15,707 nucleotides of DNA from DUVT01 sp041675865 (GTDB lineage Bacteria; Bacillota_I; Bacilli_A; ML615J-28; CAG-698): positions 1 to 15,707 of the forward strand of contig JBAYTA010000040.1 in the NCBI GenBank assembly GCA_041675865.1, written 5' to 3'. Shown here piece after piece: positions 6,137 through 14,189 of the stretch. Position 1 is the stretch's first letter, and every line of letters begins with the position of its first letter. The translations under genes and the position numbers were made by a program. The notes under the pieces are model-generated. The model did not search any database and was not told the origin of the DNA. It saw only the letters and a list, made by a program, of their open reading frames with translations.

Positions 6137-7921
6137 TTAAACCATTTTTCTTAATTTGTCTAATATTACAACCATAGCCCAAGTATCTTGTCTACAGTAT
6201 TCTAATAAATCATTTCTTAGCTCTTCAATCTCTTCTTTGCTTAGATATCTAAATTTAATATATGAATAGATTGCTTCAGTTCCATTTTGTACATTTAAAT
6301 CATCGTATGAAAGATCTGAAAATAAAGGCAAAACTTTCTTAATTGAGTAACTTCCTCGTAAATCACTATTATAGTAATTTATAAGTTTACTTTCAGTTTC
6401 ATCGAAACCTAAAGATAAATAATATTTTTCATTTGTTTTTACAATATCAATCAAGTCAAACATAGCATCTTGAATTTTTTCTAATTCTTTAGAAAACTCA
6501 GGAAACATAAATTTTAATTCTTCAATCCTTCCATATTCAAAATTTTTATTATAAACTAAAACAGTTCCACCTTTTGATAAATCTATTACTTTTATTAACT
6601 CTTCCACTAGTTCTTTTCTGTGATCATTAAAGTCATTTACTAAAAAAGAATAGTTATCATCTAATATATTGCAATCACCTGGCATCTTTTCTATATGAAC
6701 AGAGAATTGAAATAGTGATTGCATATATGGTTTTTCATACTTATATCTTGGAAGTGGGCATGGAAAACTTTCAAAGTCTAAATGATATATAGGATAATTA
6801 AGAGTTGATACAGCTTTTTTGATTTTAGTTTTATTAATATACTCACTTGTTTTTATAAAACTATCTCTTTGAATAATATTGTTTTGGTTATTTAACCAAT
6901 CTTCTTCTATATCATTTAGTTTGATATATCCTTTATTAAATAGATCCATTTTTGATAGCTTTTTTGGACCAAATGCTCTTGCTTGCATATATTCCATTAT
7001 GCTTCCCTTTTCTTTTAACTTTGGAAAACATACGTCAATAAATATACATTCACTCGCTGTTTTATAGCCACATTTTTTACCTAAAACTTCTTTTTCCAAA
7101 TCTTTGCTTGCTATTACTTCAACAATATCTTTTTTTATCTTACCAATTCCTTCAATATATTCAAAAGTAATCCTTCCTACGTCAATGAAATTTATCAAAT
7201 CATCACCATATACTGGCATATCATTTTCATATTTTCCATCGAATATATAATCAGAATTTAAGACAGCTAAATAGTATTTAAATTTTTTATTTAATAATTC
7301 AAGATGATTTTGTTTGATTGAGTTTTCAATAATAAATCTTTCAACAGCAATATCAAAAATATATTTTCCCGTATCACTAAACTTATCAAATAACTTATTA
7401 TAATGATTTGTAAACACACGATCATCTTCATTTACTGTATCATTCAAATATAAGATATTATCTTCTTCAATAAATAATGGATTTTTCTTTGAACCTGCTT
7501 TTTTAAACTTTCTTGATGTTGTAGCTTTTACTTCAATCACAACTACAGTATCATCTTTTTCTAAATAACCATCTAAATAACAGTAGAAATTATGGTTATA
7601 TTCATCTTTAAATGAAAAACTTTTTTGCTTTTTCGTATCTTTAAAAAATTCAAATTTACCCTTAAACTTTCTTGAAGCAATATCAAGTGCATATTTTTCA
7701 ACATCACTATAATATTTAAGCATCTCTTCTAGTGATTTTTGATCTTTAACAATTAAGTCATCACCACTGTCTTCATCAAACATTAAACCAAGAATTTCTC
7801 TAATGTCTTCTTCATCAAAATAGCTAATGTTGTTATCTAATTTATGTAAATATACATCTTCAAGTGGATATACCCTATTACATTTTGCATATTCTTTAAA
7901 AGCTGTTTTTGATATTCTCAT
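6137..7921 (-). CDS. Cas4/RecB-like nuclease domain fused to a DUF2779 exonuclease-like domain
   Basis: 594 residues, soluble. The N-terminal half looks like a PD-(D/E)XK nuclease of the Cas4/RecB type: Asp117 in CYLDGYL, then VVVIEVKA with Glu130 and Lys132. One early cysteine (Cys14, in AKC) and a later trio (Cys284, Cys292, Cys298) match the 1+3 spacing of the Cas4 iron-sulphur cluster. The C-terminal half matches DUF2779: YPIYHLDFESFPCPLPRYK (377-395) with Asp382/Glu384, then FQFSVHI, VYNKNFEYGR, GSYSIKKVLP and YCRQDTWAM with Asp579, a DEDD-exonuclease-like layout. The natural inference is a two-nuclease enzyme acting on DNA or RNA. It has its own promoter and ribosome binding site (AGGAG), and neither CRISPR repeats nor cas genes lie nearby. 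The domain calls rest on motif reading; the biological role of DUF2779 proteins is not known to me. Confidence 0.8.
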   Translation of the reverse strand: MRISKTAFKEYAKCNRVYPLEDVYLHKLDNNISYFDEEDIREILGLMFDEDSGDDLIVKDQKSLEEMLKYYSDVEKYALDIASRKFKGKFEFFKDTKKQKSFSFKDEYNHNFYCYLDGYLEKDDTVVVIEVKATTSRKFKKAGSKKNPLFIEEDNILYLNDTVNEDDRVFTNHYNKLFDKFSDTGKYIFDIAVERFIIENSIKQNHLELLNKKFKYYLAVLNSDYIFDGKYENDMPVYGDDLINFIDVGRITFEYIEGIGKIKKDIVEVIASKDLEKEVLGKKCGYKTASECIFIDVCFPKLKEKGSIMEYMQARAFGPKKLSKMDLFNKGYIKLNDIEEDWLNNQNNIIQRDSFIKTSEYINKTKIKKAVSTLNYPIYHLDFESFPCPLPRYKYEKPYMQSLFQFSVHIEKMPGDCNILDDNYSFLVNDFNDHRKELVEELIKVIDLSKGGTVLVYNKNFEYGRIEELKFMFPEFSKELEKIQDAMFDLIDIVKTNEKYYLSLGFDETESKLINYYNSDLRGSYSIKKVLPLFSDLSYDDLNVQNGTEAIYSYIKFRYLSKEEIEELRNDLLEYCRQDTWAMVVILDKLRKMV

Positions 7922-7953
7922 TGCTTTCTCCTATCACTAAAATCTTATATCTT

Positions 7954-7982
7954 ATTTTATATTATTAAAATCTAAATAGCAA
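7954..7982 (-). promoter_or_regulatory. candidate promoter of the DUF2779 gene
   Basis: On the minus strand TTGCTA (7982-7977) and TAAAAT (7959-7954) are 17 bases apart, giving a leader of about 25 bases before ATG at 7921. Both hexamers are imperfect. Confidence 0.4.
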
Positions 7983-7994
7983 ATAATATTAGAA

Positions 7995-8027
7995 AAAAGC
8001 CCCATTTTTGAAATAATTAGGGCTTTT
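7995..8027 (-). terminator. terminator of the ABC exporter operon
   Basis: AAAAGCCC and GGGCTTTT form an 8-bp stem with a 17-base loop. On the minus strand it is followed by further Ts (CTTTTTTC), fitting the end of the ABC operon whose last stop is at 8151. The 120 bases between (8028-8150) are AT-rich, and I see only small imperfect palindromes there. Confidence 0.6.
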
Positions 8028-8150
8028 CATTTTTTATTATGTTAATCTGTTTTAAATCGTTAAATAACGCTTAAATTTGCTTCCATTTCGATTTGTAAAT
8101 GGTTTTTGTAATCTAACCAACATATCAACAAATACCTAAATTAGGCAAAT

Positions 8151-9962
8151 TTACATATCGAAAGGATTATCTAATGTACTAAATTGCAAATTATGCATTT
8201 GTGCATACAACCCGTTAACTTGCATTAACTCATCATGACTACCCGCTTCTATTATTCTACCCGCTTTAAGAACTAAAATTATATCTGCTTTTCTAATTGT
8301 TTGCAGTCTATGAGCAATAATAAAGCTAGTTTTATTTTTAATTAATGCTTCAATGCTTTTTTGTATGTTTGATTCAGTTCGAGTATCTACACTAGATGTT
8401 GCTTCATCTAAAACCAATATTTTCTTGTCTGCAAGTATGGTTCTAGCAATTGAGATTAACTGTCTTTCTCCGTGAGAGAAGTTTAGTCCACCTTCTTTAA
8501 TAACTGTTTCATATTTTTTTGGAAGTCTATCTATTATATCGTGAACTTGAGCAAGCTTAGCCGCTTCCACAACTTCTTCGAAACTTGCATCTTGTTTCCC
8601 ATATTTAATATTTTCTAAAATAGTTCCATCAAATAAGAATGTCTTTTGTAGAACTATACCTACTTGCCTTCTAATACTCTTTTTCGAGTATTCTTTCACA
8701 TCTTCATCATCAATTAAAATATTCCCTTTTTCAATATCATAAAATCTTGTTAACAAGTTGATAATAGTTGTCTTACCACTTCCAGTAGGACCAACAATTG
8801 CAACTGTTTTACCAGGCTCTACAATAAAGTTAATATCTTTTAAAACTTCCTCTTTACCATATGCAAAACTTACGTTCTTAAATTCAACTTTTCCTTTAAT
8901 ATTTATTGCGTCAATTTGACTATCACTACTATATTCATCTTGACTATCCATTAATTTAAATACTCGATAACCACCTGCAATAGCTGCTTGAAGCAAATTA
9001 AATACTTGAGCTATATTACTAATTGGTCTTATAATCATTCTTGAAAAGTTCGTCATTGATTGAATTTCACCAACAGTAATTGCAAGTCCATTAATTTTAA
9101 AGATTGCTCCAACAGTTACGATAATTCCATATAACAAATTATCTAGAAGCCTAATTATTGGCATCATTAGACCAGAATACACATTAGCTTTATAAGTTGC
9201 TTTAGTAAGTTCTTGATTAGTTTTTTCAAATTTAGAAATCATTTCTACTTCTTGATTATATAATTTTACTGCCTTTAGTCCACTTATATCTTCTTCTAAA
9301 ATACCATTTAATTCACCTAAAGATTTTTGTGTAACTCTAAAATGTGTAAAAGCTCTTTTTGTTATAAAGATAATTATAAAGAAAGCAACTGGTAAAATAG
9401 AAAGGGCAACCAGTGTAAGATATACTTGAGTAAAGAACATTAATATAATTGCACCAAGAAACATCACTAAGGAAGATATAATTTGAGGTATCACTTGATA
9501 AAATGCTTGGTTTATTGTCTCAATATCATTAGTAAGAACACTCATAATATCCCCATGAGGATTTTGATCATAATATTTTATTGGTAATTCTTGTAGTTTG
9601 TTATATGCATCCTTTCTAATATCTTTTGTTACTCTACTAGCAACAAGTCCCATTATAACTCTATTTGCATAAGCACTAATAGCCATAACTATTGTTGCTA
9701 TTACAACTGATGCAAATATAAGCAAAATTGCTTGAATATTAACGACATCAATATTTATATAATCATCTATTGCAATTTTTATAGCAACTGGAAGTGCTAA
9801 GTTTATTCCACTTTGAAGTAAGATAGAAACCATTACAACTACTAACTGAAGTGGATATTTTCTTAAATAACTCCAAATTCTTTTTATAACTTTTCTTTGT
9901 AGATGTTTTTCTTTAGGAAGTTTTACATCAACAAATCTACCTCTACCATGTCTTCTATTCAT
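8151..9962 (-). CDS. heterodimeric ABC exporter, subunit 2 (canonical catalytic glutamate)
   Basis: 603 residues: a six-helix type IV (exporter) membrane domain (about 30-330) joined to a nucleotide-binding domain. Walker A is GPTGSGKT (391-398), the Q loop has Gln439, Walker B is ILVLDE with catalytic Glu520, and the switch histidine is His551 (IIAHR). The signature motif is FSHGE (495-499) in place of LSGGQ, so it is degenerate. Subunit 1 has the opposite pattern, and the two together give one working and one impaired ATP site, as in TM287/288, LmrCD and BmrCD multidrug exporters. It starts inside the end of subunit 1 (8-bp overlap) with GGAGG at 9967-9971, so the two are translationally coupled. 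The substrate (drugs, lipids or peptides) cannot be told from sequence. Confidence 0.93.
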   Translation of the reverse strand: MNRRHGRGRFVDVKLPKEKHLQRKVIKRIWSYLRKYPLQLVVVMVSILLQSGINLALPVAIKIAIDDYINIDVVNIQAILLIFASVVIATIVMAISAYANRVIMGLVASRVTKDIRKDAYNKLQELPIKYYDQNPHGDIMSVLTNDIETINQAFYQVIPQIISSLVMFLGAIILMFFTQVYLTLVALSILPVAFFIIIFITKRAFTHFRVTQKSLGELNGILEEDISGLKAVKLYNQEVEMISKFEKTNQELTKATYKANVYSGLMMPIIRLLDNLLYGIIVTVGAIFKINGLAITVGEIQSMTNFSRMIIRPISNIAQVFNLLQAAIAGGYRVFKLMDSQDEYSSDSQIDAINIKGKVEFKNVSFAYGKEEVLKDINFIVEPGKTVAIVGPTGSGKTTIINLLTRFYDIEKGNILIDDEDVKEYSKKSIRRQVGIVLQKTFLFDGTILENIKYGKQDASFEEVVEAAKLAQVHDIIDRLPKKYETVIKEGGLNFSHGERQLISIARTILADKKILVLDEATSSVDTRTESNIQKSIEALIKNKTSFIIAHRLQTIRKADIILVLKAGRIIEAGSHDELMQVNGLYAQMHNLQFSTLDNPFDM

Positions 9963-11730
9963 GTAGTCCTCCTGTTTGAGAATAATAAATCTCTTGATAT
10001 ACTTTTGAAGTTTTTAATAATTCTTCGTGATTCCCAAAACCATCTAACTGGCCACTATTATTTAATACTATAATAAAATCACAGTTAATTATAGAAGATA
10101 TCTTTTGCGCTATAATTATTGTTGTTTGTTCATTCATAGTCGCAAGATTATCTTTAATTAAAGCTTCACTTTTTGCATCTACTGCACTAGTAGAATCATC
10201 TAAGATTAATATTTTTGGTTGTCTAATTAATGCTCTAGCAAGAGCTAGTCTTTGCTTTTGACCACCAGAAAGGTTTGTTCCTGCTTGATTTACTTTTGAA
10301 TTATATTTTTCTTCAAAGTTTTCAATATATTCACTTGCAACTGCTAACTCAGCAGCTTTTTTAATTTCAGCTTCACTAGCATTTTTTTTACCTTGAATTA
10401 TATTTGACTGAATTGTTCCCGAAAAAATAATTGCTTCTTGTGTTACAAATGATATCTGACTTCTTAAATAGTTAATATCATATTCTTTCACATTAACTCC
10501 GTCAATTAAAACTTCACCAGCTTGCGCATCATATAATCTTGGTAGGAGTTGCACTAAAGATGTCTTCCCGCTTCCTGTTGACCCAATAACACCTACAGTT
10601 GCTTTACTAGGTATTTTAAAACTAATGTTCTTTAAAGTCATACTATCACTTTGTTCATCATCGTCTTGATAACCAAAAGAAACATCCCTATATTCTATTT
10701 CCCCTTCAATTGGTGATTGTTTGGGATTACTTGAATTCACTATATGAATAATGGTATTTAAAACCATATTAATTCTTCTTGCACTTACTTCACCTCTACT
10801 TATAAACATAGCGATCATTGATAGAATCATTAGTGAGACAATGATTTGTTGCAAATAAGCAATGTAGGCAGAAATATTACCAACTATAGCTGCCTTCGCA
10901 TCACCAGTATAAGTCGATGCAAGATAAGAACTTACTAATAATACAAAAGCAATAGCTAGATTACTAATTAAAACAATTGCTGGATCAATTAAACTCATAA
11001 GTTTATGAACCTTAATATTCGCTTCTTTGTAATTATCATTAACTAATTCGAATCTACCTATCTCATCTAACTCTGTTACAAAACTCTTTATTTCTCGAGC
11101 GCCACTAACAGTTTCATGAAGTTTAGAATTTAATTCATCTAATTTTGTTTGTACATTATTGAATATTCTTGATGCATTTTTTAATATCTTAAATATTATA
11201 TATCCTAATATAGGAGCTGCAATTAAAACAATCAAGAATAAATCACTGTTTGTAATATATGCCATTACCATTGCTCCAACTAAAGTTAGAGGAGCTCTTA
11301 GAATTGCTCTAAAACTCATCATTAAAATTTGTTGGATTTGTGTAGTATCATTACTAACAATAGTCATAAGCCTACCTGTCGTAATTTTATCAACATTTGA
11401 AAAAGATAAATCTTGTATTTTTACAAACAATTCTTTCCTAATATCAGCTGTGATCCTAGTTGATATTATTTGCGCAAAGATATTATTAAAGATTGTTGTA
11501 ATAACAGCAAATAATGCTATTAAGATAACAAATAATCCAGTCCTAAGTACAAAGTCTAAATCTGTACTACTCAGTCCTGTTTTATTTATTTGTGTGAAAA
11601 TACTCTCAGTTACTCTAGGAATAAACAAAGCAATTCCTACATCTAGTAACATAAATATTATAGCTGCAATAGCATATGGTAAGTATTTCTTTTTATATGG
11701 TCTACCTAATATATTTAGTAAATCTCTCAT
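9955..11730 (-). CDS. heterodimeric ABC exporter, subunit 1 (degenerate ATP site residues)
   Basis: 591 residues: a six-helix exporter membrane domain (about 15-320) and a nucleotide-binding domain. Walker A is GSTGSGKT (383-390), the Q loop has Gln431 and the signature is an intact LSGGQ (487-491). Walker B reads ILILDD, so the catalytic glutamate is replaced by Asp512, and the switch histidine is replaced by Gln542 (IIIAQK). These substitutions mark the non-hydrolysing side of heterodimeric exporters such as TM287 and LmrC. The domain is otherwise complete, so this is specialisation and not decay. It is the first gene of a two-gene operon, with a strong promoter at 11769-11797 and a TGAGG ribosome binding site (11735-11739, ACCTC on the plus strand). 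Likely a multidrug-type or lipid exporter. Confidence 0.93.
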   Translation of the reverse strand: MRDLLNILGRPYKKKYLPYAIAAIIFMLLDVGIALFIPRVTESIFTQINKTGLSSTDLDFVLRTGLFVILIALFAVITTIFNNIFAQIISTRITADIRKELFVKIQDLSFSNVDKITTGRLMTIVSNDTTQIQQILMMSFRAILRAPLTLVGAMVMAYITNSDLFLIVLIAAPILGYIIFKILKNASRIFNNVQTKLDELNSKLHETVSGAREIKSFVTELDEIGRFELVNDNYKEANIKVHKLMSLIDPAIVLISNLAIAFVLLVSSYLASTYTGDAKAAIVGNISAYIAYLQQIIVSLMILSMIAMFISRGEVSARRINMVLNTIIHIVNSSNPKQSPIEGEIEYRDVSFGYQDDDEQSDSMTLKNISFKIPSKATVGVIGSTGSGKTSLVQLLPRLYDAQAGEVLIDGVNVKEYDINYLRSQISFVTQEAIIFSGTIQSNIIQGKKNASEAEIKKAAELAVASEYIENFEEKYNSKVNQAGTNLSGGQKQRLALARALIRQPKILILDDSTSAVDAKSEALIKDNLATMNEQTTIIIAQKISSIINCDFIIVLNNSGQLDGFGNHEELLKTSKVYQEIYYSQTGGLHE

Positions 11731-11768
11731 TTTTACCTCAACTTTCTATTTTTAAAAGATTAATTTAG

Positions 11769-11797
11769 ATATTATCATAATAATTTTTTTAAGTCAA
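11769..11797 (-). promoter_or_regulatory. promoter of the ABC exporter operon
   Basis: On the minus strand TTGACT (11797-11792), a 17-base spacer and TAATAT (11774-11769) with an upstream TG (extended -10) give a near-consensus promoter. The predicted start is about 11762, 32 bases before ATG. Confidence 0.7.
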
Positions 11798-11857
11798 TTC
11801 ATTTTAACTACGCTTATTTTACCACTCTTTTTCAATTATATATAGAGATTTGTATTA

Positions 11858-11905
11858 ATGAAAATAAATGAAATCATTTTCATGAAAATTGCGTTGCGTT
11901 TTCAT
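11858..11905. promoter_or_regulatory. cluster of ATGAAAA half-sites around a 14-bp palindrome
   Basis: ATTTTCATGAAAAT (11876-11889) is a perfect palindrome. The same half-site recurs in opposite orientation on each side: ATGAAAAT at 11858-11865 and TTTTCAT at 11899-11905, making four half-sites in 48 bases. The cluster lies 20-70 bases upstream of the small membrane protein's -10 and 60-110 bases upstream of the ABC exporter's -35, so it could serve either gene. Confidence 0.45.
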
Positions 11906-11925
11906 ATACATTGTTTTTAAAACCG

Positions 11926-11934
11926 TGATATAAT
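11926..11934 (+). promoter_or_regulatory. extended -10 promoter of the small membrane protein
   Basis: TG-A-TATAAT (11926-11934) is a perfect extended -10 with no good -35 at 17 bases, as expected when the TG motif compensates or an activator helps. The start should be near 11941, about 20 bases before ATG. Confidence 0.6.
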
Positions 11935-11961
11935 GTTATTGTAGAAGGGAAGTGAAAGAAT

Positions 11962-12123
11962 ATGACATTAATTTACATCTTAGGAATCGGAGTAATCGCA
12001 TATCTTTCTTTAAGAAGTATCGCAAAGAGCTTGAAGAAGGGTGCTGTTTCTTACGAATATTCAAAAGAAGAAATGAGATCAAATGGTAGTTATGATGATT
12101 ATGCATTTGTTAACAGAAAGTAA
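11962..12123 (+). CDS. small single-pass membrane protein, 53 residues
   Basis: The product begins MTLIYILGIGVIAYLSL, one hydrophobic segment (about 2-17), followed by a basic stretch (R18, K23, K26, K27) and a polar, Tyr- and Glu-rich tail ending NRK. The positive-inside rule puts the tail in the cytoplasm. I do not recognise the family. Support for a real gene: a perfect extended -10 about 30 bases upstream, a purine-rich AGAAGGGAAG element before ATG (11943-11952), an uninterrupted frame, and a terminator downstream. It stands alone between two minus-strand operons. Possible roles, all inference: a regulator of a membrane complex such as the adjacent transporter, or a stress peptide. The polar tail makes a simple pore-forming type I toxin less likely. 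Confidence 0.68.
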   Translation: MTLIYILGIGVIAYLSLRSIAKSLKKGAVSYEYSKEEMRSNGSYDDYAFVNRK

Positions 12124-12135
12124 GAGAGGGTTAAA

Positions 12136-12186
12136 ATGCAGTATTCAATTATTGGAAAAATAAATTACATATTTAATTATTATTAA
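12136..12186 (+). CDS. possible 16-residue peptide ORF
   Basis: MQYSIIGKINYIFNYY follows the small membrane protein by 12 bases, with GAGAGGG (12124-12130) correctly placed before ATG, and its stop codon touches the terminator stem. The ribosome binding site is the main evidence. The frame is too short to be convincing and may simply be 3' untranslated RNA. Confidence 0.22.
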   Translation: MQYSIIGKINYIFNYY

Positions 12187-12230
12187 AACCGAGTAAAATC
12201 ACAAATGGAAATTACTCGGTTTATTTTTTT
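12186..12230. terminator. terminator shared by the small gene and the amidase operon
   Basis: AAACCGAGTAA (12186-12196) pairs perfectly with TTACTCGGTTT (12212-12222), 11 bp with a 15-base loop. It is followed by ATTTTTTT on the plus strand and TTTTAATAATAATT on the minus strand. It lies between the small gene and the convergent amidase stop (12229). Confidence 0.82.
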
Positions 12231-14175
12231 ATTTCTTAGCTTGTAATAATGCAGTGTGTTCGAATACTCTTGTTTCACCATTGTAAGTTACAGTAACTTT
12301 ATAACTAACATTTGTTGCAGGTCCTGGATGGTTAACTACTTTACCAGTATTATCTAAAACTTCTGGATTTAAGCTTTCCCAAACAAACTCTACACCACTT
12401 AAATGTTGTCGTCCGTATAATTCAATTGCAATTAGATTAATTAATTCTCCCCATCTATTAGATCCTCTAATAACTTGCGGACAATTTTTTCCAGACCAAT
12501 GATTATGTTGTCTAACATTATATAAAGTTAAATCATTTTCATCTAATAATTGACCAACTAATTTTGCAACTCTACGCATAACTAAATCATAATCAACACC
12601 GATATGAGTACAAGTTTCAATTCCAATCGAATTTCTATTACCTGTTCCTCCACCGCCGTCTCCAGCATGCCATGCTATTTCATCATTTGGTACATGATGA
12701 TATAATTCTTTATCATCGATTGTATAATGCCATGAAGTTGTGGTTGTGGAATTCTTAAGGAAGTTGTTATGCATTTTCGCATCTGCACCTTCTTGATTAT
12801 TTGCAGTGTCATGAATAGTTACATATTGAATTGATCTTTTTGTTAGTGGTCTACCATTATGCGTAGTAGGTAGTATATCTTCAATTACTTCTATATTACT
12901 ATTTTCATAGAACACTACATAGCCATCATTATATGCATTATATGCTGGCCCAACACCCATTACTGAATATTTTAAAGTTTCTATTTCTTCTTTAAAGATA
13001 TAAAGATCTAAGAATGTTTCAATATCATCCCATTTATTATCTGATTCTTTTCCTAAAACTTCTAGTTCCAATACGAATGAAGATTTTCCGCTACCAATAG
13101 AAACTGTACCTCTTAATTCAACTAATGTATTTATAAGTGGTTGGTAAACTTTTCCATCTGGTGTTATAACATCAGGGTAAGGAGAAGACCATTCAATAGT
13201 TGCATTAAATCTTTCCTCACTTAAAGGTAGAGCTAAATCTTGAGTAATTCTATAATTTGATAAACCTAACTTATCAAGAACATCATCTTTAATTATTTGT
13301 GCTTTTTCTGAAACACTCATTCCTTGACCTTTTATGTTTTTCACAAACACTCTAGAATAATCTGCAGAAGGTATTTCTATTGTTGCATAAACATTAAAGT
13401 AAACATCATTTTCAGGTTTTGTAAATTTACCTGTATTTGATAAAACTTCTTTATTTCCTGATTCAAAAATTATATTTGCATTAGGATATTTTGTTTTAAA
13501 ATCATCTATACTAACATCATTTGTAATAGTTGAGTAGAATTGTCCTAAAAATTCTTTCGCAATATTATTAGGTATACTACCAACTACAGTAACTTCTTTT
13601 TCTTCGGATAAAACTGCTCCATTATAATCTATTAATATTGTTATTGTAACAACTTCATCATAGTCAGCTGCATATGTAAGTCCTCTTTCGGTTAAAATAT
13701 CTGGATTACTTGATTCATATGAGATAGTTACATCAGGATAATTCGGATGTTTAGTAGGGAATAATTTCGCTTCAAACATCTCATCTTGGATTTGCCCTTT
13801 GACCCATGTCATAACTATATCATGAGTAGCTGTAAATCCAGATCCTTCTTGAATGACTCTTACTCTTGCTTCCGCAACTAAATCTTCATACCCATCAACA
13901 GATATTACAAAAGAAGAAGTACCTGCTTTTAAAGCTATTACTTTATCATCTTCAACTTTAAATATCTCTTCATTTTCTATTTCAATATTAAGTTTATAAT
14001 CATCTAAATAATCAACATAATATTCAATTTCTTTTTCATCACCAACATATAATACAAAGTTATCAGTAACTAAGTAAAATTCCGGATCATTTTCTTCTCC
14101 ATTATCGGGATTACACCCAACAACACCAACAAGAATTAACATAAATATAAAAAATCTAAATATGTTCTTTTTCAT
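12229..14175 (-). CDS. lipoprotein with Ig-like repeats and an N-acetylmuramoyl-L-alanine amidase domain
   Basis: 648 residues. A lipoprotein signal peptide (VGVVGC, lipid Cys21) is followed by a BIG2-like domain (about 35-108) and three Ig-like repeats with the S.NP..L/I..G core (ESSNPDILTERG 154-165, ESGNKEVLSNTG 238-249, WSSPYPDVITPDG 329-341). An Amidase_2 domain covers about 445-590, and a last Ig-like repeat (WESLNPEVLDNTG, 599-611) ends the protein. The zinc site is intact: His455 (IHDT), His557 and Cys565, with Lys563 two residues before the cysteine, exactly the His-X7-Cys and Lys spacing of T7 lysozyme; Tyr484 (WHYTI) and Glu520 (IGIE) also fit. It should cut the MurNAc-L-Ala bond of peptidoglycan outside the membrane. 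It lies 14 bases after the HAD gene in one operon, with AAGGGAG before ATG. If the cell lacks a wall, the target would be other bacteria's peptidoglycan. Confidence 0.9.
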   Translation of the reverse strand: MKKNIFRFFIFMLILVGVVGCNPDNGEENDPEFYLVTDNFVLYVGDEKEIEYYVDYLDDYKLNIEIENEEIFKVEDDKVIALKAGTSSFVISVDGYEDLVAEARVRVIQEGSGFTATHDIVMTWVKGQIQDEMFEAKLFPTKHPNYPDVTISYESSNPDILTERGLTYAADYDEVVTITILIDYNGAVLSEEKEVTVVGSIPNNIAKEFLGQFYSTITNDVSIDDFKTKYPNANIIFESGNKEVLSNTGKFTKPENDVYFNVYATIEIPSADYSRVFVKNIKGQGMSVSEKAQIIKDDVLDKLGLSNYRITQDLALPLSEERFNATIEWSSPYPDVITPDGKVYQPLINTLVELRGTVSIGSGKSSFVLELEVLGKESDNKWDDIETFLDLYIFKEEIETLKYSVMGVGPAYNAYNDGYVVFYENSNIEVIEDILPTTHNGRPLTKRSIQYVTIHDTANNQEGADAKMHNNFLKNSTTTTSWHYTIDDKELYHHVPNDEIAWHAGDGGGGTGNRNSIGIETCTHIGVDYDLVMRRVAKLVGQLLDENDLTLYNVRQHNHWSGKNCPQVIRGSNRWGELINLIAIELYGRQHLSGVEFVWESLNPEVLDNTGKVVNHPGPATNVSYKVTVTYNGETRVFEHTALLQAKK

Positions 14176-14189
14176 TTTTTTCTCCCTTT

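Noticed and set aside
6879..7067. A 62-codon plus-strand frame inside the DUF2779 gene
   Set aside because: It is antisense to a conserved coding region, with no Shine-Dalgarno or promoter.
6137..7921. A CRISPR system around the Cas4-like domain
   Set aside because: No direct-repeat array or other cas gene was found in the flanks, and the DUF2779 fusion is a distinct protein type.
11159..11755. A 198-codon open frame on the plus strand
   Set aside because: It lies entirely antisense to the ABC exporter membrane domain, has biased hydrophobic composition as expected for the complement of membrane helices, and shows no ribosome binding site.
11962..12123. A type I toxin reading of the small membrane protein
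   Set aside because: The long polar cytoplasmic tail and the absence of an overlapping antisense promoter do not favour it; left as an uncharacterised membrane protein.
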